A DNA stretch of 64,000 nucleotides from GCA-2862585 sp965277895 (lineage in GTDB: Bacteria; Bacteroidota; Bacteroidia; Flavobacteriales; UBA7312), in assembly GCA_965277895.1 (NCBI GenBank), contig CBDIDR010000001.1, forward strand, positions 1,054,001 to 1,118,000, written 5' to 3'. A program made the position numbers and the translations under genes. Positions 8,613-17,089 of this stretch are shown piece after piece. Under the pieces are notes generated by a model that saw nothing but the letters and a program-made list of their open reading frames with translations, had not been told where the DNA came from and did no database searches. How positions within the stretch are numbered: the stretch's first letter is position 1; every line of letters starts with the position of its first letter.

Positions 8613-10088
8613 ATGATTAGAAACATTTTCAGTGTATTTTTAATATCCACAGCCTTGTCTGTGAACGCACAATCGCATCAAGATGCTTTATTTTTCTCTG
8701 AAACAGATGTTATCGGAACTGCTCGAACGGCAGCGATGGGTAACGCCTTCGGTGCTTTGGGTGCTGATATTTCTGTTCTTAGTACTAATCCTGCTGGTTT
8801 GGGAGTTTATCAGTCTTATGACTTTGCTTATTCTTTGAATTTAAGTGGTCGAGATATGACATCTTACTACAGGGGGAATAAAATTATTAATAGCACCGGT
8901 AACTTTAACTTACCTTCGGTAGGTTTTGTTGCTCCTCTTTCTGCGTCTAAGGACTCAGATTGGAGAAGAACAAACTTAGGTTTTGCTTACAATACTACGA
9001 AGGTGTTTCGCTCTAACACCATTCAAAGTGCTTACAATTCAAACTCATCTTTAGTTGATGTATATTTAGCTTCAGCAATGGGTTATATGCTTGATGATTT
9101 AGATCCATTCTTTGAATTGGGTGCTTTTGATACAGATTTAATTGATTTGCAAACGGACTCTAGTGGTTGGATTGATGATGGTAATTACTTTAGAGAAGTT
9201 GAAACTGGTCAAGACCAATTTAATCAAACAAGTATTTCTGGTTCTATGGGTGAGTTTGCAATTAGTTATGCTGGTTCTTACCAAGAGAAAATTTATTTGG
9301 GAGGTACAATCGGACTAACAAATATTAATTACCAAAAGAAGACAAGATATAACGAGCGAAATTTTGCTGACACTAATTCAACGGTTCAATATTTTGATGT
9401 TTACGAAAATCAAATGACAACTGGAAGTGGTATCAATTTAAAATTGGGTGCAATATACAGGGCTAATGATAATTTTAGAATTGGTTTAGCTTGGCATTCT
9501 CCAACTCTAAATGATATGCATGACGAGTGGGAAATGACTATGAGAACTCAACATAGTCTTAATGACAGTGATTATGCCTACTCTTATACTTCGCCTTATG
9601 GCATTTATGACTACGAGATAGTTACGCCTATGAAAGTCATAGGAAGTGCGGCATTGATTCTCGATAAACTTTTATTGAGTGCAGATGTTGAATTTGTTGA
9701 TTATTCTACAATGCAGTTAAATGGCGATGATTATGACTATTTTAGTAATCAAGAAAATATCATTTCAAACCATTATACAGATGTAGTAAATACTAGATTG
9801 GGAGCAGAGTTAAACCTTTCGCCGATATTAATAAGAGGAGGTTATTCGTATTATCAAAACCCATTGGCTAGTGATGAAATGGTTGGTGCTATTGATGAGT
9901 ACAGAAATGAAAAAACATCTTATACTGTTGGTATTGGTAAGCGAGGAAAGTTTAGATATATTGACTTAGCTTATGTTTTTTCGGAATACTCAGAGGGACA
10001 ATCGCTTTATAGTACTGTTTTTGAGCCGGCTCATAAGACTACTAACACATCTTACAGTTTGATTTTCACAATGGGCTGGAAGTTCTAG
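8613..10088 (+). CDS. OmpP1/FadL-family outer membrane transport protein
   Basis: Predicted outer-membrane beta-barrel of the FadL/TodX type, which lets hydrophobic compounds cross the outer membrane. A signal peptide ends at VNAQ. The mature N-terminus has the family pattern ARTAAMGNAFGALGAD followed by STNPAGLG. The rest alternates short amphipathic strands and turns and ends in an aromatic residue (MGWKF), a typical barrel C-terminus. At 491 residues it is of normal size. Its stop codon overlaps that of the convergent TPR gene (shared CTAG). The transported substrate cannot be told. Confidence 0.85.
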   Translation: MIRNIFSVFLISTALSVNAQSHQDALFFSETDVIGTARTAAMGNAFGALGADISVLSTNPAGLGVYQSYDFAYSLNLSGRDMTSYYRGNKIINSTGNFNLPSVGFVAPLSASKDSDWRRTNLGFAYNTTKVFRSNTIQSAYNSNSSLVDVYLASAMGYMLDDLDPFFELGAFDTDLIDLQTDSSGWIDDGNYFREVETGQDQFNQTSISGSMGEFAISYAGSYQEKIYLGGTIGLTNINYQKKTRYNERNFADTNSTVQYFDVYENQMTTGSGINLKLGAIYRANDNFRIGLAWHSPTLNDMHDEWEMTMRTQHSLNDSDYAYSYTSPYGIYDYEIVTPMKVIGSAALILDKLLLSADVEFVDYSTMQLNGDDYDYFSNQENIISNHYTDVVNTRLGAELNLSPILIRGGYSYYQNPLASDEMVGAIDEYRNEKTSYTVGIGKRGKFRYIDLAYVFSEYSEGQSLYSTVFEPAHKTTNTSYSLIFTMGWKF

Positions 10089-11560
10089 TTTAGGCGTTCA
10101 AGACCTGCTTTAGCCTTTTGCTCTAAACTTTGTTCATACAAATGATTTTGCATGTCAATACAGCTTTGAAAGTATTTTGAAGCTTGTTTTTTATCTCCTT
10201 TTTTTTCATAAATTAATCCTAATTGTAGAGCGGATTTAGGAGAAAAATAGAAAGTTTCATTTTTACCTTTTTCAATGGTTTCTTTGTAGAAGTTAATGGC
10301 TTCATAAGTATTTTCCAATTTTTCGTATACTCTAGCTTTTCTATAATTAAATTCTAAACAATTGTAAATATTGTTTTCTAGTTCTTTTTGGTTAACAGCA
10401 TCAAGTTCTTGTAGTGAGTTTTCATAATAACCACCGTCAAAATATAATCTAGCTTTAAGCAGTTCTTTATGAGGCTCAAGTTTATTTTTATAAAAATCCT
10501 GAGCTTCTTTATCTGCTCCTACAAACATAGCTCCAATATCATTGATTTTATTTCTGTACTTCTTAAAATTTAGTTCATCATCCATTAGTAGGTATTGCCA
10601 ACTTATCCTCATCAAGGCTGACTTTTTGTAATTCAAGCCACTGAAGTCCTGAACATAATCTTCGAAGTACTCAATACAGTTTGAGTCTATTTTATTTTGT
10701 TTTCCAATAGCAATTAAATAATCCAAATAATGAAAAGGGTAGTAGTCCTTATCTTTTAATCTATTTTCTAAAATGCTAATAGCTAAGTCATTCAGTCCTA
10801 ACTTCGTAGCCATTCTACTAGCTGCAAAATTCAAAAGCAGATAGTCACTATTTTCAATTTCTTTTAAAAGGCTTTTTAAGTCATTGTGATTGCTGTCTAA
10901 ATTCATTTTTAGGAAAGCGTATAAAAAATATGTTTCTTCAACCATTGATGAATACATAGAATTTGTTTTCATTTCATCAATAGTGGTTTTCATAAGTTTT
11001 AAACCATTGTCTAAATTCCCTTGCATACCAATAATGGATAAAATCCAATTGTACTGTTTAGGTACACTGCCTATAAGAGAGTACAAAACTCCAAGACTTT
11101 TTTTGTTTGGTAAAAAATGAGGGTATTTCTTATCGTTTTCAGTTAATAGTCGGTAGGCTTTATTGATTTCGTAAGCAGCTGTAAAGTATTCTCCAAATTT
11201 CAGTCTATTTGCTGCCCACTGCAAATGAATTTCGGCTTCGGCAAACAATTTCCAAGGTGATTCTGAATCGTCGTCTTCAATAATTGACAGACGGTCATCT
11301 TTCAAAGATTTTAATTTATCAAATTCATCTTTTTCTTCACTGATTTGAATTTTAAGGTAGTCAGCATAGTTTTCAATAAGATAGACTAATGAGTTTGTAG
11401 GATTGAGGGATCTTTCCTTTTCTAAAATACCGTTTGCTTTATCAAATTTAAGCTGAATGGTGTTCGAATATGCTTGTTTGCAATTCTCGTTCCAGTCAAA
11501 ACTAGCGTAAGCAGAATGGATTAATAGAATGTGAAATATGGTAATTAAAGTAAAACGCAT
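10085..11560 (-). CDS. Secreted tetratricopeptide-repeat protein
   Basis: The N-terminus (MRFTLITIFHILLIHSAYAS) is a signal peptide. The rest is alpha-helical. TPR-like pairs are clear near residues 385-480 (NCLEFNYRKARVYEKLENTYEAI and ALQLGLIYEKKGDKKQASKYF), with further helical repeats before. It is probably periplasmic, or facing the periplasm, and acts through protein binding. No catalytic motif is visible. The start codon is directly preceded by the T-tract of the upstream terminator, so the transcript feeding this gene is unclear. The C-terminal stop overlaps the FadL-like gene by 4 nt. Confidence 0.75.
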   Translation of the reverse strand: MRFTLITIFHILLIHSAYASFDWNENCKQAYSNTIQLKFDKANGILEKERSLNPTNSLVYLIENYADYLKIQISEEKDEFDKLKSLKDDRLSIIEDDDSESPWKLFAEAEIHLQWAANRLKFGEYFTAAYEINKAYRLLTENDKKYPHFLPNKKSLGVLYSLIGSVPKQYNWILSIIGMQGNLDNGLKLMKTTIDEMKTNSMYSSMVEETYFLYAFLKMNLDSNHNDLKSLLKEIENSDYLLLNFAASRMATKLGLNDLAISILENRLKDKDYYPFHYLDYLIAIGKQNKIDSNCIEYFEDYVQDFSGLNYKKSALMRISWQYLLMDDELNFKKYRNKINDIGAMFVGADKEAQDFYKNKLEPHKELLKARLYFDGGYYENSLQELDAVNQKELENNIYNCLEFNYRKARVYEKLENTYEAINFYKETIEKGKNETFYFSPKSALQLGLIYEKKGDKKQASKYFQSCIDMQNHLYEQSLEQKAKAGLERLN

Positions 11561-11589
11561 AAAAAAAGGGATTCTAATTTTAGAATCCC
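11561..11589 (-). terminator. Intrinsic terminator after the zinc-ribbon gene, abutting the next start codon
   Basis: A 9-bp perfect stem (GGGATTCTA / TAGAATCCC) with a 4-nt loop is followed on the minus strand by seven T residues. The T-tract is followed at once by the ATG of the TPR gene at 11560, so there is no room for a ribosome binding site outside the hairpin. Confidence 0.85.
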
Positions 11590-11613
11590 TACAAATTTAG
11601 TTTAAAAAATAAA

Positions 11614-12378
11614 TTATGCTTTTTCTGTTTCAAACATTTGAGAATCGATTAGAATTCTACCACAATGTTCGCACACAATTACTTTTTTATGAGCTTTGAT
11701 GTCTAACTGTCTCTGTGGAGGTATTTTACTGAAACAACCACCACAAGCATCTCTATCAACAGATACTACTGCTAATCCGTTTCTAGAGTTAGTTCTGATT
11801 CTTTTGTAGGCTGACAATAAACGCTCGTCAACTACTTTTTGAGCAGCCTCAGACTGTTTCAATAAGCTTTTTTCGTCTTTTTCGGTTTCAGAAACAATAG
11901 TATCTAATTCTTTTTTCTTTTCTTCAAAGATGTCTTTTCTTTCATTGTAATGCTCAGTAGAACTAGCTTTAGTTTCGTTTAAGAATTCAATTTTAGAAAG
12001 GTTATCCTTTATTTTTTTGTTAGCAAGTTCAATTTCTAAGTTTTGAAATTCAATCTCTTTGCTTAAAGAATCGTACTCACGATTATTCTTAATGCTTTCA
12101 AGTTGCTTATTGTACTTTTTTACAAGCTCTTCAGCTTCTTTAATAGCTAATTTTCTTTTAGTGATAAAGCTTTCTTTATCGGCGATGTCTGCATCAATCT
12201 TTTCGATTCTTGTTTCCAGACCTTTTAAATCATCTTCTAAATCTTGAACTTCAAGAGGTAATTCACCTCTAACTGTTCTTATCTTGTCAATCTCTGAATC
12301 GATGGATTGTAATTTATGTAATGCTTGTAGTTTGTCTTCAACTGAAAATTCTGTTGTTACAGCTTTCTTTTTTGCCAT
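11614..12378 (-). CDS. Coiled-coil protein with C-terminal C4 zinc ribbon
   Basis: Member of the zinc-ribbon family (often annotated as C4-type zinc ribbon or CT398-like) found in many bacteria; its molecular role is not established. Residues about 20-190 form a long antiparallel coiled coil. The C-terminus carries two Cys pairs, CGGC and CEHCG, separated by about 22 residues, forming a zinc ribbon. Cytosolic, without signal peptide. It is coupled to the upstream Nif3-like gene through a TAATG overlap, an association common in Bacteroidota. A strong terminator follows it. Confidence 0.88.
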   Translation of the reverse strand: MAKKKAVTTEFSVEDKLQALHKLQSIDSEIDKIRTVRGELPLEVQDLEDDLKGLETRIEKIDADIADKESFITKRKLAIKEAEELVKKYNKQLESIKNNREYDSLSKEIEFQNLEIELANKKIKDNLSKIEFLNETKASSTEHYNERKDIFEEKKKELDTIVSETEKDEKSLLKQSEAAQKVVDERLLSAYKRIRTNSRNGLAVVSVDRDACGGCFSKIPPQRQLDIKAHKKVIVCEHCGRILIDSQMFETEKA

Positions 12379-13475
12379 TATTTCAAATAATTGATAGGGT
12401 TCGTATTTACACTTGATAAACGGGTGGCAAACTTAGTAAATTTTTTCTTAAGAATGTCACTAATAAGCTCTTTGGTGAATTGTTCGCTTTCATAATGTCC
12501 AATATCGGCTATTATAATTTCATTATCAGCGTCAAAAAATTGATGGTATTTAAAATCTGCACTGATGAATATATCTGCTCCAATTCTTTTTGCATCTTCT
12601 AGTAAAAAAGAGCCAGAACCACCACAAATTGCTACTGTTTGAATATTTTCTTTACAAACTTCTGTGTGTCTGATACAGTCAGTTTTCATCTCATTTTTCA
12701 CAAAATTCAAAAAAGCTTGGCTATTCATAGGTTTTGAGAGCTTACCATAAATCCCTGAACCAATATTTTGATTTTTATTCTCTAGAGTATATACTTCATA
12801 AGATACTTCTTCATAAGGATGGGTTTCGAAAAGTGTTGATAGGATTTTGTGTTCCAAATATGTTGGGAAAATCATTTCAATTTTAATTTCACCCTCAGAA
12901 TGAAGTGTATTTTTAGTTCCAATAGATGGATTACTATCATTATTACCTTTGAATGTTCCTTTACCTTCACTTCTGAAACTACATTGACTATAATTTCCAA
13001 TATTACCAGCTCCAGCGTCCCACAATTTATCTTTTAATGTTTGTTCAGAATCAGTTGGGCAATAAACAACCAACTTTTTAATAAGTGATGATTTGGGCCT
13101 AAGTATTTTGGTGTCTACTAAACCTATTTTATTTGCGATAGCTCCATTCACACCTTCTTTGACATTATCCAAATTAGTATGGATAGCATATATGGCAATA
13201 TTATTTTTAATAGCTTTTAGTATGGTGCGTTCAATATAGTTTGAGCCAGTAATTTTCTTCAAACCTTCAAATACAATTGGGTGATGAGCAATTATTAACT
13301 CACAATTCTCATTTATAGCTTCTTCAACAACTTCTTCAGTGCAATCTAAACTGATTAAAGCTGCATTTACTTCTTTACTTTTATCTCCAACAATCAGTCC
13401 AGAATTGTCGTAGTTTTCTTGTAGACTGAGCGGTGCAATTGATTCCAGATGATTGATAATTTCATATATTTTCAT
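12378..13475 (-). CDS. Nif3-like dinuclear metal centre protein
   Basis: Nif3/YqfO family (DUF34), toroidal hexamers with a two-metal site; many are annotated as GTP cyclohydrolase type 2, but the biological reaction is uncertain. The N-terminal motif ENYDNSGLIVGD and the metal ligands ELIIAHHPIVF (His pair) and HTNLDNV are present, with HYESE near the C-terminus. At 365 residues it is the long form with a PII-like inserted domain between the two halves (about residues 130-255). It is followed by the zinc-ribbon gene with a 1-nt overlap. It diverges from lpxK with 69 bp between starts. Confidence 0.92.
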   Translation of the reverse strand: MKIYEIINHLESIAPLSLQENYDNSGLIVGDKSKEVNAALISLDCTEEVVEEAINENCELIIAHHPIVFEGLKKITGSNYIERTILKAIKNNIAIYAIHTNLDNVKEGVNGAIANKIGLVDTKILRPKSSLIKKLVVYCPTDSEQTLKDKLWDAGAGNIGNYSQCSFRSEGKGTFKGNNDSNPSIGTKNTLHSEGEIKIEMIFPTYLEHKILSTLFETHPYEEVSYEVYTLENKNQNIGSGIYGKLSKPMNSQAFLNFVKNEMKTDCIRHTEVCKENIQTVAICGGSGSFLLEDAKRIGADIFISADFKYHQFFDADNEIIIADIGHYESEQFTKELISDILKKKFTKFATRLSSVNTNPINYLK

Positions 13476-13504
13476 AAAACCAAAAATAACATATAATTAA
13501 TTTA

Positions 13505-13512
13505 TATATTTG
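13505..13512 (+). promoter_or_regulatory. -7 element, lpxK-pnp operon
   Basis: TATATTTG matches TAnnTTTG exactly, 32 nt before the lpxK start. No convincing TTTG lies at the expected upstream distance. Confidence 0.45.
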
Positions 13513-13544
13513 TTCAAATTGAAAATTTATTTCCTTATAGTAAT

Positions 13545-14600
13545 ATGCCATTTCTAAGATTGTTTCTTCTTCCTGTTACTCTTTTTTATGGAATTTTTGT
13601 TTATTTCAGAAATTTGTTTTTTGATGTTGGCTTATTTTCTTCGAGGGAATATTCTGTCCCAATTATTTCAGTTGGTAATTTGTGTACAGGGGGTAGTGGA
13701 AAATCGCCTCATGTTGAGTATATTATTAGATTGTTAGAAAATAAAAGTAAAGTTGCCGTGTTAAGCAGGGGCTATGGCCGAGATACAAGTGGATTTAAAT
13801 GGGTAGAAAGCGATTCTTTTGTAAAAGATGTTGGTGATGAGCCTTTACAGATTCAAAAAAAATTTCCTGATGTAAAGGTTGCTGTTTCTGAGAGCAGAAA
13901 CGTTGGTATTCAAAATATTATTCATGAGGAGTGTGAATTAATTATTTTGGATGATGCTTATCAACACCGCTGGGTAAAGCCAGGTTTGAATATTTTACTT
14001 ACTACTTACGATAACTTATTTATAAATGATCATTTAATTCCATTTGGTAATCTTAGAGAATCATGCAATAGAGCAAGTAGAGCCGATATTATAATTGTTA
14101 CAAAGTCTCCTTTTCCTTTGTTGCCATTAGATGAATACCGACTGAATGAACAAATTGCTCCATTTTTTCATCAAAAGTTATGCTATTCATACATTCAATA
14201 TTTAACTCCTCAATTTTTGTTCTCGCAAGGAAATGTAGAAATTGATAACAAAAAAATAGTTTTAATAACTGGAATAGCATCTTCAAAAAAGATTAAAGAT
14301 TATGTAGATACTAAGGCAGAAATTCGTGAACATTTTGAATATAGAGATCATTATCATTACAAAAAAAGAGATGTGTTAAAAATTATTGACTGTTTTAAAA
14401 AGATTGATTCAGAAGAAAAGTTAATTTTGACAACAGAAAAAGATGCCGCTAGATTGGCTGTTTTTGAAAATTACTTTGAAGGTCTTCCCATTGTATTTTT
14501 ACCAATTGAGGTGAAATTTCAAGGAAAGACTAATTTTGATGACTTAATCTTAAAATATGTTGAACAGAATAGACTCGATAACACAGTTTCTAAAAAATAA
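13545..14600 (+). CDS. lpxK: Tetraacyldisaccharide 4'-kinase
   Basis: Phosphorylates the 4' position of the lipid A disaccharide precursor at the inner membrane (Raetz pathway). The N-terminal hydrophobic segment (residues 3-25) is the membrane-binding helix. The P-loop is VGNLCTGGSGKSPHVEY near residue 45. AVLSRGYGR and the acidic segment IILDDAYQHRW follow, both characteristic of LpxK. At 351 residues the length is typical. Its 3' end overlaps the purine nucleoside phosphorylase gene by 44 nt. It shows that the organism makes lipid A. Confidence 0.95.
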   Translation: MPFLRLFLLPVTLFYGIFVYFRNLFFDVGLFSSREYSVPIISVGNLCTGGSGKSPHVEYIIRLLENKSKVAVLSRGYGRDTSGFKWVESDSFVKDVGDEPLQIQKKFPDVKVAVSESRNVGIQNIIHEECELIILDDAYQHRWVKPGLNILLTTYDNLFINDHLIPFGNLRESCNRASRADIIIVTKSPFPLLPLDEYRLNEQIAPFFHQKLCYSYIQYLTPQFLFSQGNVEIDNKKIVLITGIASSKKIKDYVDTKAEIREHFEYRDHYHYKKRDVLKIIDCFKKIDSEEKLILTTEKDAARLAVFENYFEGLPIVFLPIEVKFQGKTNFDDLILKYVEQNRLDNTVSKK

Positions 14601-15369
14601 GATTCCTTTTTCTCCTAAAGTTGGTATTATTTTGGGTACAGGGCTTGGAGGCCTTGTTGAGAAAATAGAAATAGAACAAACCATCCCCTATGATGAAATA
14701 CCTGATTTCCCCCTTTCAACAGTCGAAGGACATAAGGGAAAGCTAATTCTAGGTAAACTTTCAGACACTAATGTCATTGCCATGCAAGGGCGATTTCATT
14801 TTTATGAAGGCTATTCCATTCAAGAAGTTACAATGCCCGTCAGAGTGATGAAAAAGCTAGGTATTCAACAACTCATTATTTCTAATGCCAGTGGTGGTGT
14901 TAATCCAGATTATGAAGTTGGCGATTTAATGATACTAAATGATCATATCAACCTTATTCCAAGTCCACTAATTGGTCCAAACCTTGATGAATTTGGTCCT
15001 CGTTTTCCAGATATGAGCGATACATATGATAAAGGAATGATTGCAACAGCCATGTCAATTGGTAAAGATAACGGTATTAGAGTTTTTGAAGGGGTATATG
15101 CTGCAGTAACAGGTCCATGCCTAGAAACACCAGCCGAATATAGATACCTAAGGATTATTGGTTCAGATACAGTAGGGATGTCAACAGTTCCTGAAGTAAT
15201 TGTAGCTAGACATATGCAAATCCCTTGTTTTGCCATATCTGTTATTACTGACTTAGGAGTTGAAGGAAAAATTAAAAAAGTAAGTCACGAAGAAATTCAA
15301 AAAGTAGCAGAAGTCGCAGAGCCCAAGCTGACTTTAATAATTGAAGAATTAATTAAAACGATTTCCTAA
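14557..15369 (+). CDS. Purine-nucleoside phosphorylase (trimeric PNP)
   Basis: Cleaves purine nucleosides with phosphate to base and ribose 1-phosphate in purine salvage. Motifs of the trimeric PNP/MTAP family are visible: VGIILGTGLGGL (phosphate site) near residue 22, GRFHFYEGY, ASGGVNPDY, and the nucleoside-binding VYAAVTGPCLETPAEYR plus VGMSTVPEVIVARH. The ATG inside the lpxK 3' end gives the standard N-terminus for the family, so the 44-nt overlap is probably real. Length of 270 residues is normal. The two genes should be cotranscribed. Confidence 0.94.
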   Translation: MLNRIDSITQFLKNKIPFSPKVGIILGTGLGGLVEKIEIEQTIPYDEIPDFPLSTVEGHKGKLILGKLSDTNVIAMQGRFHFYEGYSIQEVTMPVRVMKKLGIQQLIISNASGGVNPDYEVGDLMILNDHINLIPSPLIGPNLDEFGPRFPDMSDTYDKGMIATAMSIGKDNGIRVFEGVYAAVTGPCLETPAEYRYLRIIGSDTVGMSTVPEVIVARHMQIPCFAISVITDLGVEGKIKKVSHEEIQKVAEVAEPKLTLIIEELIKTIS

Positions 15370-15370
15370 G

Positions 15371-16705
15371 ATGAAATTACTTTTAAGACTATTTTTTGTG
15401 TTAACGCCTTTTTATTCATTTTCTCAACTTTCAGAGAATGTTGAGCTACTATTTCATTGGGATGAGGATTCTTTAGTAGGTTCTCAAATCTTTGATAATA
15501 CCTACAATGAAGTTTGGGGTGTCGTACAGCTGGGGAGAGAATACGCCATTATTGGTTCTACTGCCGGAACACACATTTTTGATGTAACGTCAACTGGGAA
15601 TATTTCAGAAGTTGCCTTTGTGGCTGGTAAAGTTCAAGGACCTGAAATCATTCACAGAGATTATCACGACTATCAGAACTATTTGTATGCTGTTTCAGAC
15701 GAAGGAGCAAGCTCTCTGCAAATTATTGATATTAGTACTTTGCCAGATTCAGTTTCTTTGGTTTACGATTCTTCAGATTTATTCGAAAGGTCACATAATA
15801 TTTTCATTGATACAGCTACAGCAAAACTTTATACCACTAATGGAAATATTTATACCCTTAATGACCCTTTAGACCCAAAGTTTTTATACAATACGTCACT
15901 TTTAAGTTGCCATGATGTGTATGTGCAAAACGATACGGCATACATTAATGGTGGAAATAGCGGATTTATAATTGTCGATTTTTCACAAACTACCATTGAA
16001 AATCAAGAACATGAAGTGATAGGAAGTTTACCCACCTATCCTGACCAAGGGTACAACCATTCTGGATGGTTAACTGCTGATGGCAAGTATTATGCTATGG
16101 CAGATGAAACGTGGGGAATGAGAATGAAAATGCTAGATCTTTCTGATTTCTCAAACATCGAAGTTATAGCTTTGTTTGGTTCTGATATTGACGAAAACTC
16201 TATTCCTCACAATCAGATAATTAGTGGAAACTATCTTTTTACCGCTTATTACCACGATGGCTTGTACGTACATGACATATCAAATCCATCCAATCCAATA
16301 TTAGTTGGATATTACGATACGTTTTTACCCGACCATCATGATAGTTATATGGGAGCTTGGGGTGTGTATCCATTTTTACCCTCAGGAAAGATATTACTTT
16401 CTGACATGCAAACAGGCTTATATGTTTTTGATATAAACTATGATAATCCATTAAATACATTTGAATTTGACGACACTATATTTTCTGTTTTTCCAAACCC
16501 ATGTTCTGAAGTATTAAAAATTCAAACATCTAGTACGATGAATGCAAATTTTGAGTTAATAGATTACAGCGGTAAAGTTATTTTATCAGAACGTTTTTCA
16601 TCCAATGAAACATTAGTGAATACCAGTAATTTATCAAAAGGAATTTATCTTTTAAAGGTTTACAACAAAAACAAATACTCAACTTATAAAATACAAGTCC
16701 AATAA
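15371..16705 (+). CDS. Choice-of-anchor B family protein with T9SS sorting domain
   Basis: Predicted secreted or cell-surface protein. A signal peptide (LLLRLFFVLTPFYSFSQ) is followed by repeats with the LVIVD-like pattern of the choice-of-anchor B family (THIFDV, LQIIDIS, GLYVHDIS, GLYVFDI), likely a beta-propeller. The last 75 residues (FSVFPNPCSEVLKI to GIYLLKVYN, ending YKIQVQ) are a type IX secretion C-terminal sorting domain, so the protein is exported through the outer membrane by the T9SS. The ligand is unknown. It starts 1 nt after the phosphorylase stop. Confidence 0.88.
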   Translation: MKLLLRLFFVLTPFYSFSQLSENVELLFHWDEDSLVGSQIFDNTYNEVWGVVQLGREYAIIGSTAGTHIFDVTSTGNISEVAFVAGKVQGPEIIHRDYHDYQNYLYAVSDEGASSLQIIDISTLPDSVSLVYDSSDLFERSHNIFIDTATAKLYTTNGNIYTLNDPLDPKFLYNTSLLSCHDVYVQNDTAYINGGNSGFIIVDFSQTTIENQEHEVIGSLPTYPDQGYNHSGWLTADGKYYAMADETWGMRMKMLDLSDFSNIEVIALFGSDIDENSIPHNQIISGNYLFTAYYHDGLYVHDISNPSNPILVGYYDTFLPDHHDSYMGAWGVYPFLPSGKILLSDMQTGLYVFDINYDNPLNTFEFDDTIFSVFPNPCSEVLKIQTSSTMNANFELIDYSGKVILSERFSSNETLVNTSNLSKGIYLLKVYNKNKYSTYKIQVQ

Positions 16706-16721
16706 TCTTCTAAAAATTCTC

Positions 16722-16751
16722 TTTGAATAAAGAAAAAAGATTGTAGATTTG
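16722..16751 (+). promoter_or_regulatory. Promoter of rpmH
   Basis: TTTG at 16722-16725 and TAGATTTG at 16744-16751 with 18 bp between fit the Bacteroidota promoter. The start codon lies 25 nt further on. Confidence 0.75.
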
Positions 16752-16776
16752 CAAACCATTTCAAAAACAGTTAACA

Positions 16777-16935
16777 ATGAAAAGAACATTTCAGCCTTCT
16801 AACAGAAAAAGAAGAAACAAGCACGGTTTTCGTGATAGAATGGAATCTGCTAATGGCCGTAAAGTTTTAGCTAGTAGAAGAGCAAAAGGAAGAAAAAAAT
16901 TAACAGTTTCGGATGAAACTAGACATAAACGCTAG
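16777..16935 (+). CDS. rpmH: 50S ribosomal protein L34
   Basis: A 52-residue basic protein starting MKRTFQPSNRKRRNKHGFR, the invariant L34 signature, and continuing RMESANGRKVLASRRAKGRK. It is a structural protein of the large ribosomal subunit. It has its own promoter and terminator, so it is a monocistronic unit. It is not next to dnaA, rnpA or yidC here, unlike the classical origin-linked arrangement. Confidence 0.97.
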   Translation: MKRTFQPSNRKRRNKHGFRDRMESANGRKVLASRRAKGRKKLTVSDETRHKR

Positions 16936-16957
16936 TCGTTTACAATTATACGTCTAA

Positions 16958-16986
16958 AGGTGTTGCATTTGCAGCACCTTTTTTTT
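16958..16986 (+). terminator. Intrinsic terminator of rpmH
   Basis: A 9-bp stem (AGGTGTTGC / GCAGCACCT, one G-U pair) with a 4-nt loop is followed by seven T residues. Confidence 0.92.
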
Positions 16987-17039
16987 AGACCTACTGTTAA
17001 AAAATCATAGAATTTTGTTAATTATTTAGAAATCAAAAA

Positions 17040-17071
17040 TTGACGCTTTATTCTTAAATCGGTTACATTCG
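17040..17071 (+). promoter_or_regulatory. Possible promoter of carB
   Basis: TTG at 17040-17042 and TACATTCG at 17064-17071 (one mismatch to TAnnTTTG) with 21 bp between, 18 nt before the start codon. Confidence 0.45.
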
Positions 17072-17089
17072 CACAAACACTGTAAAACT

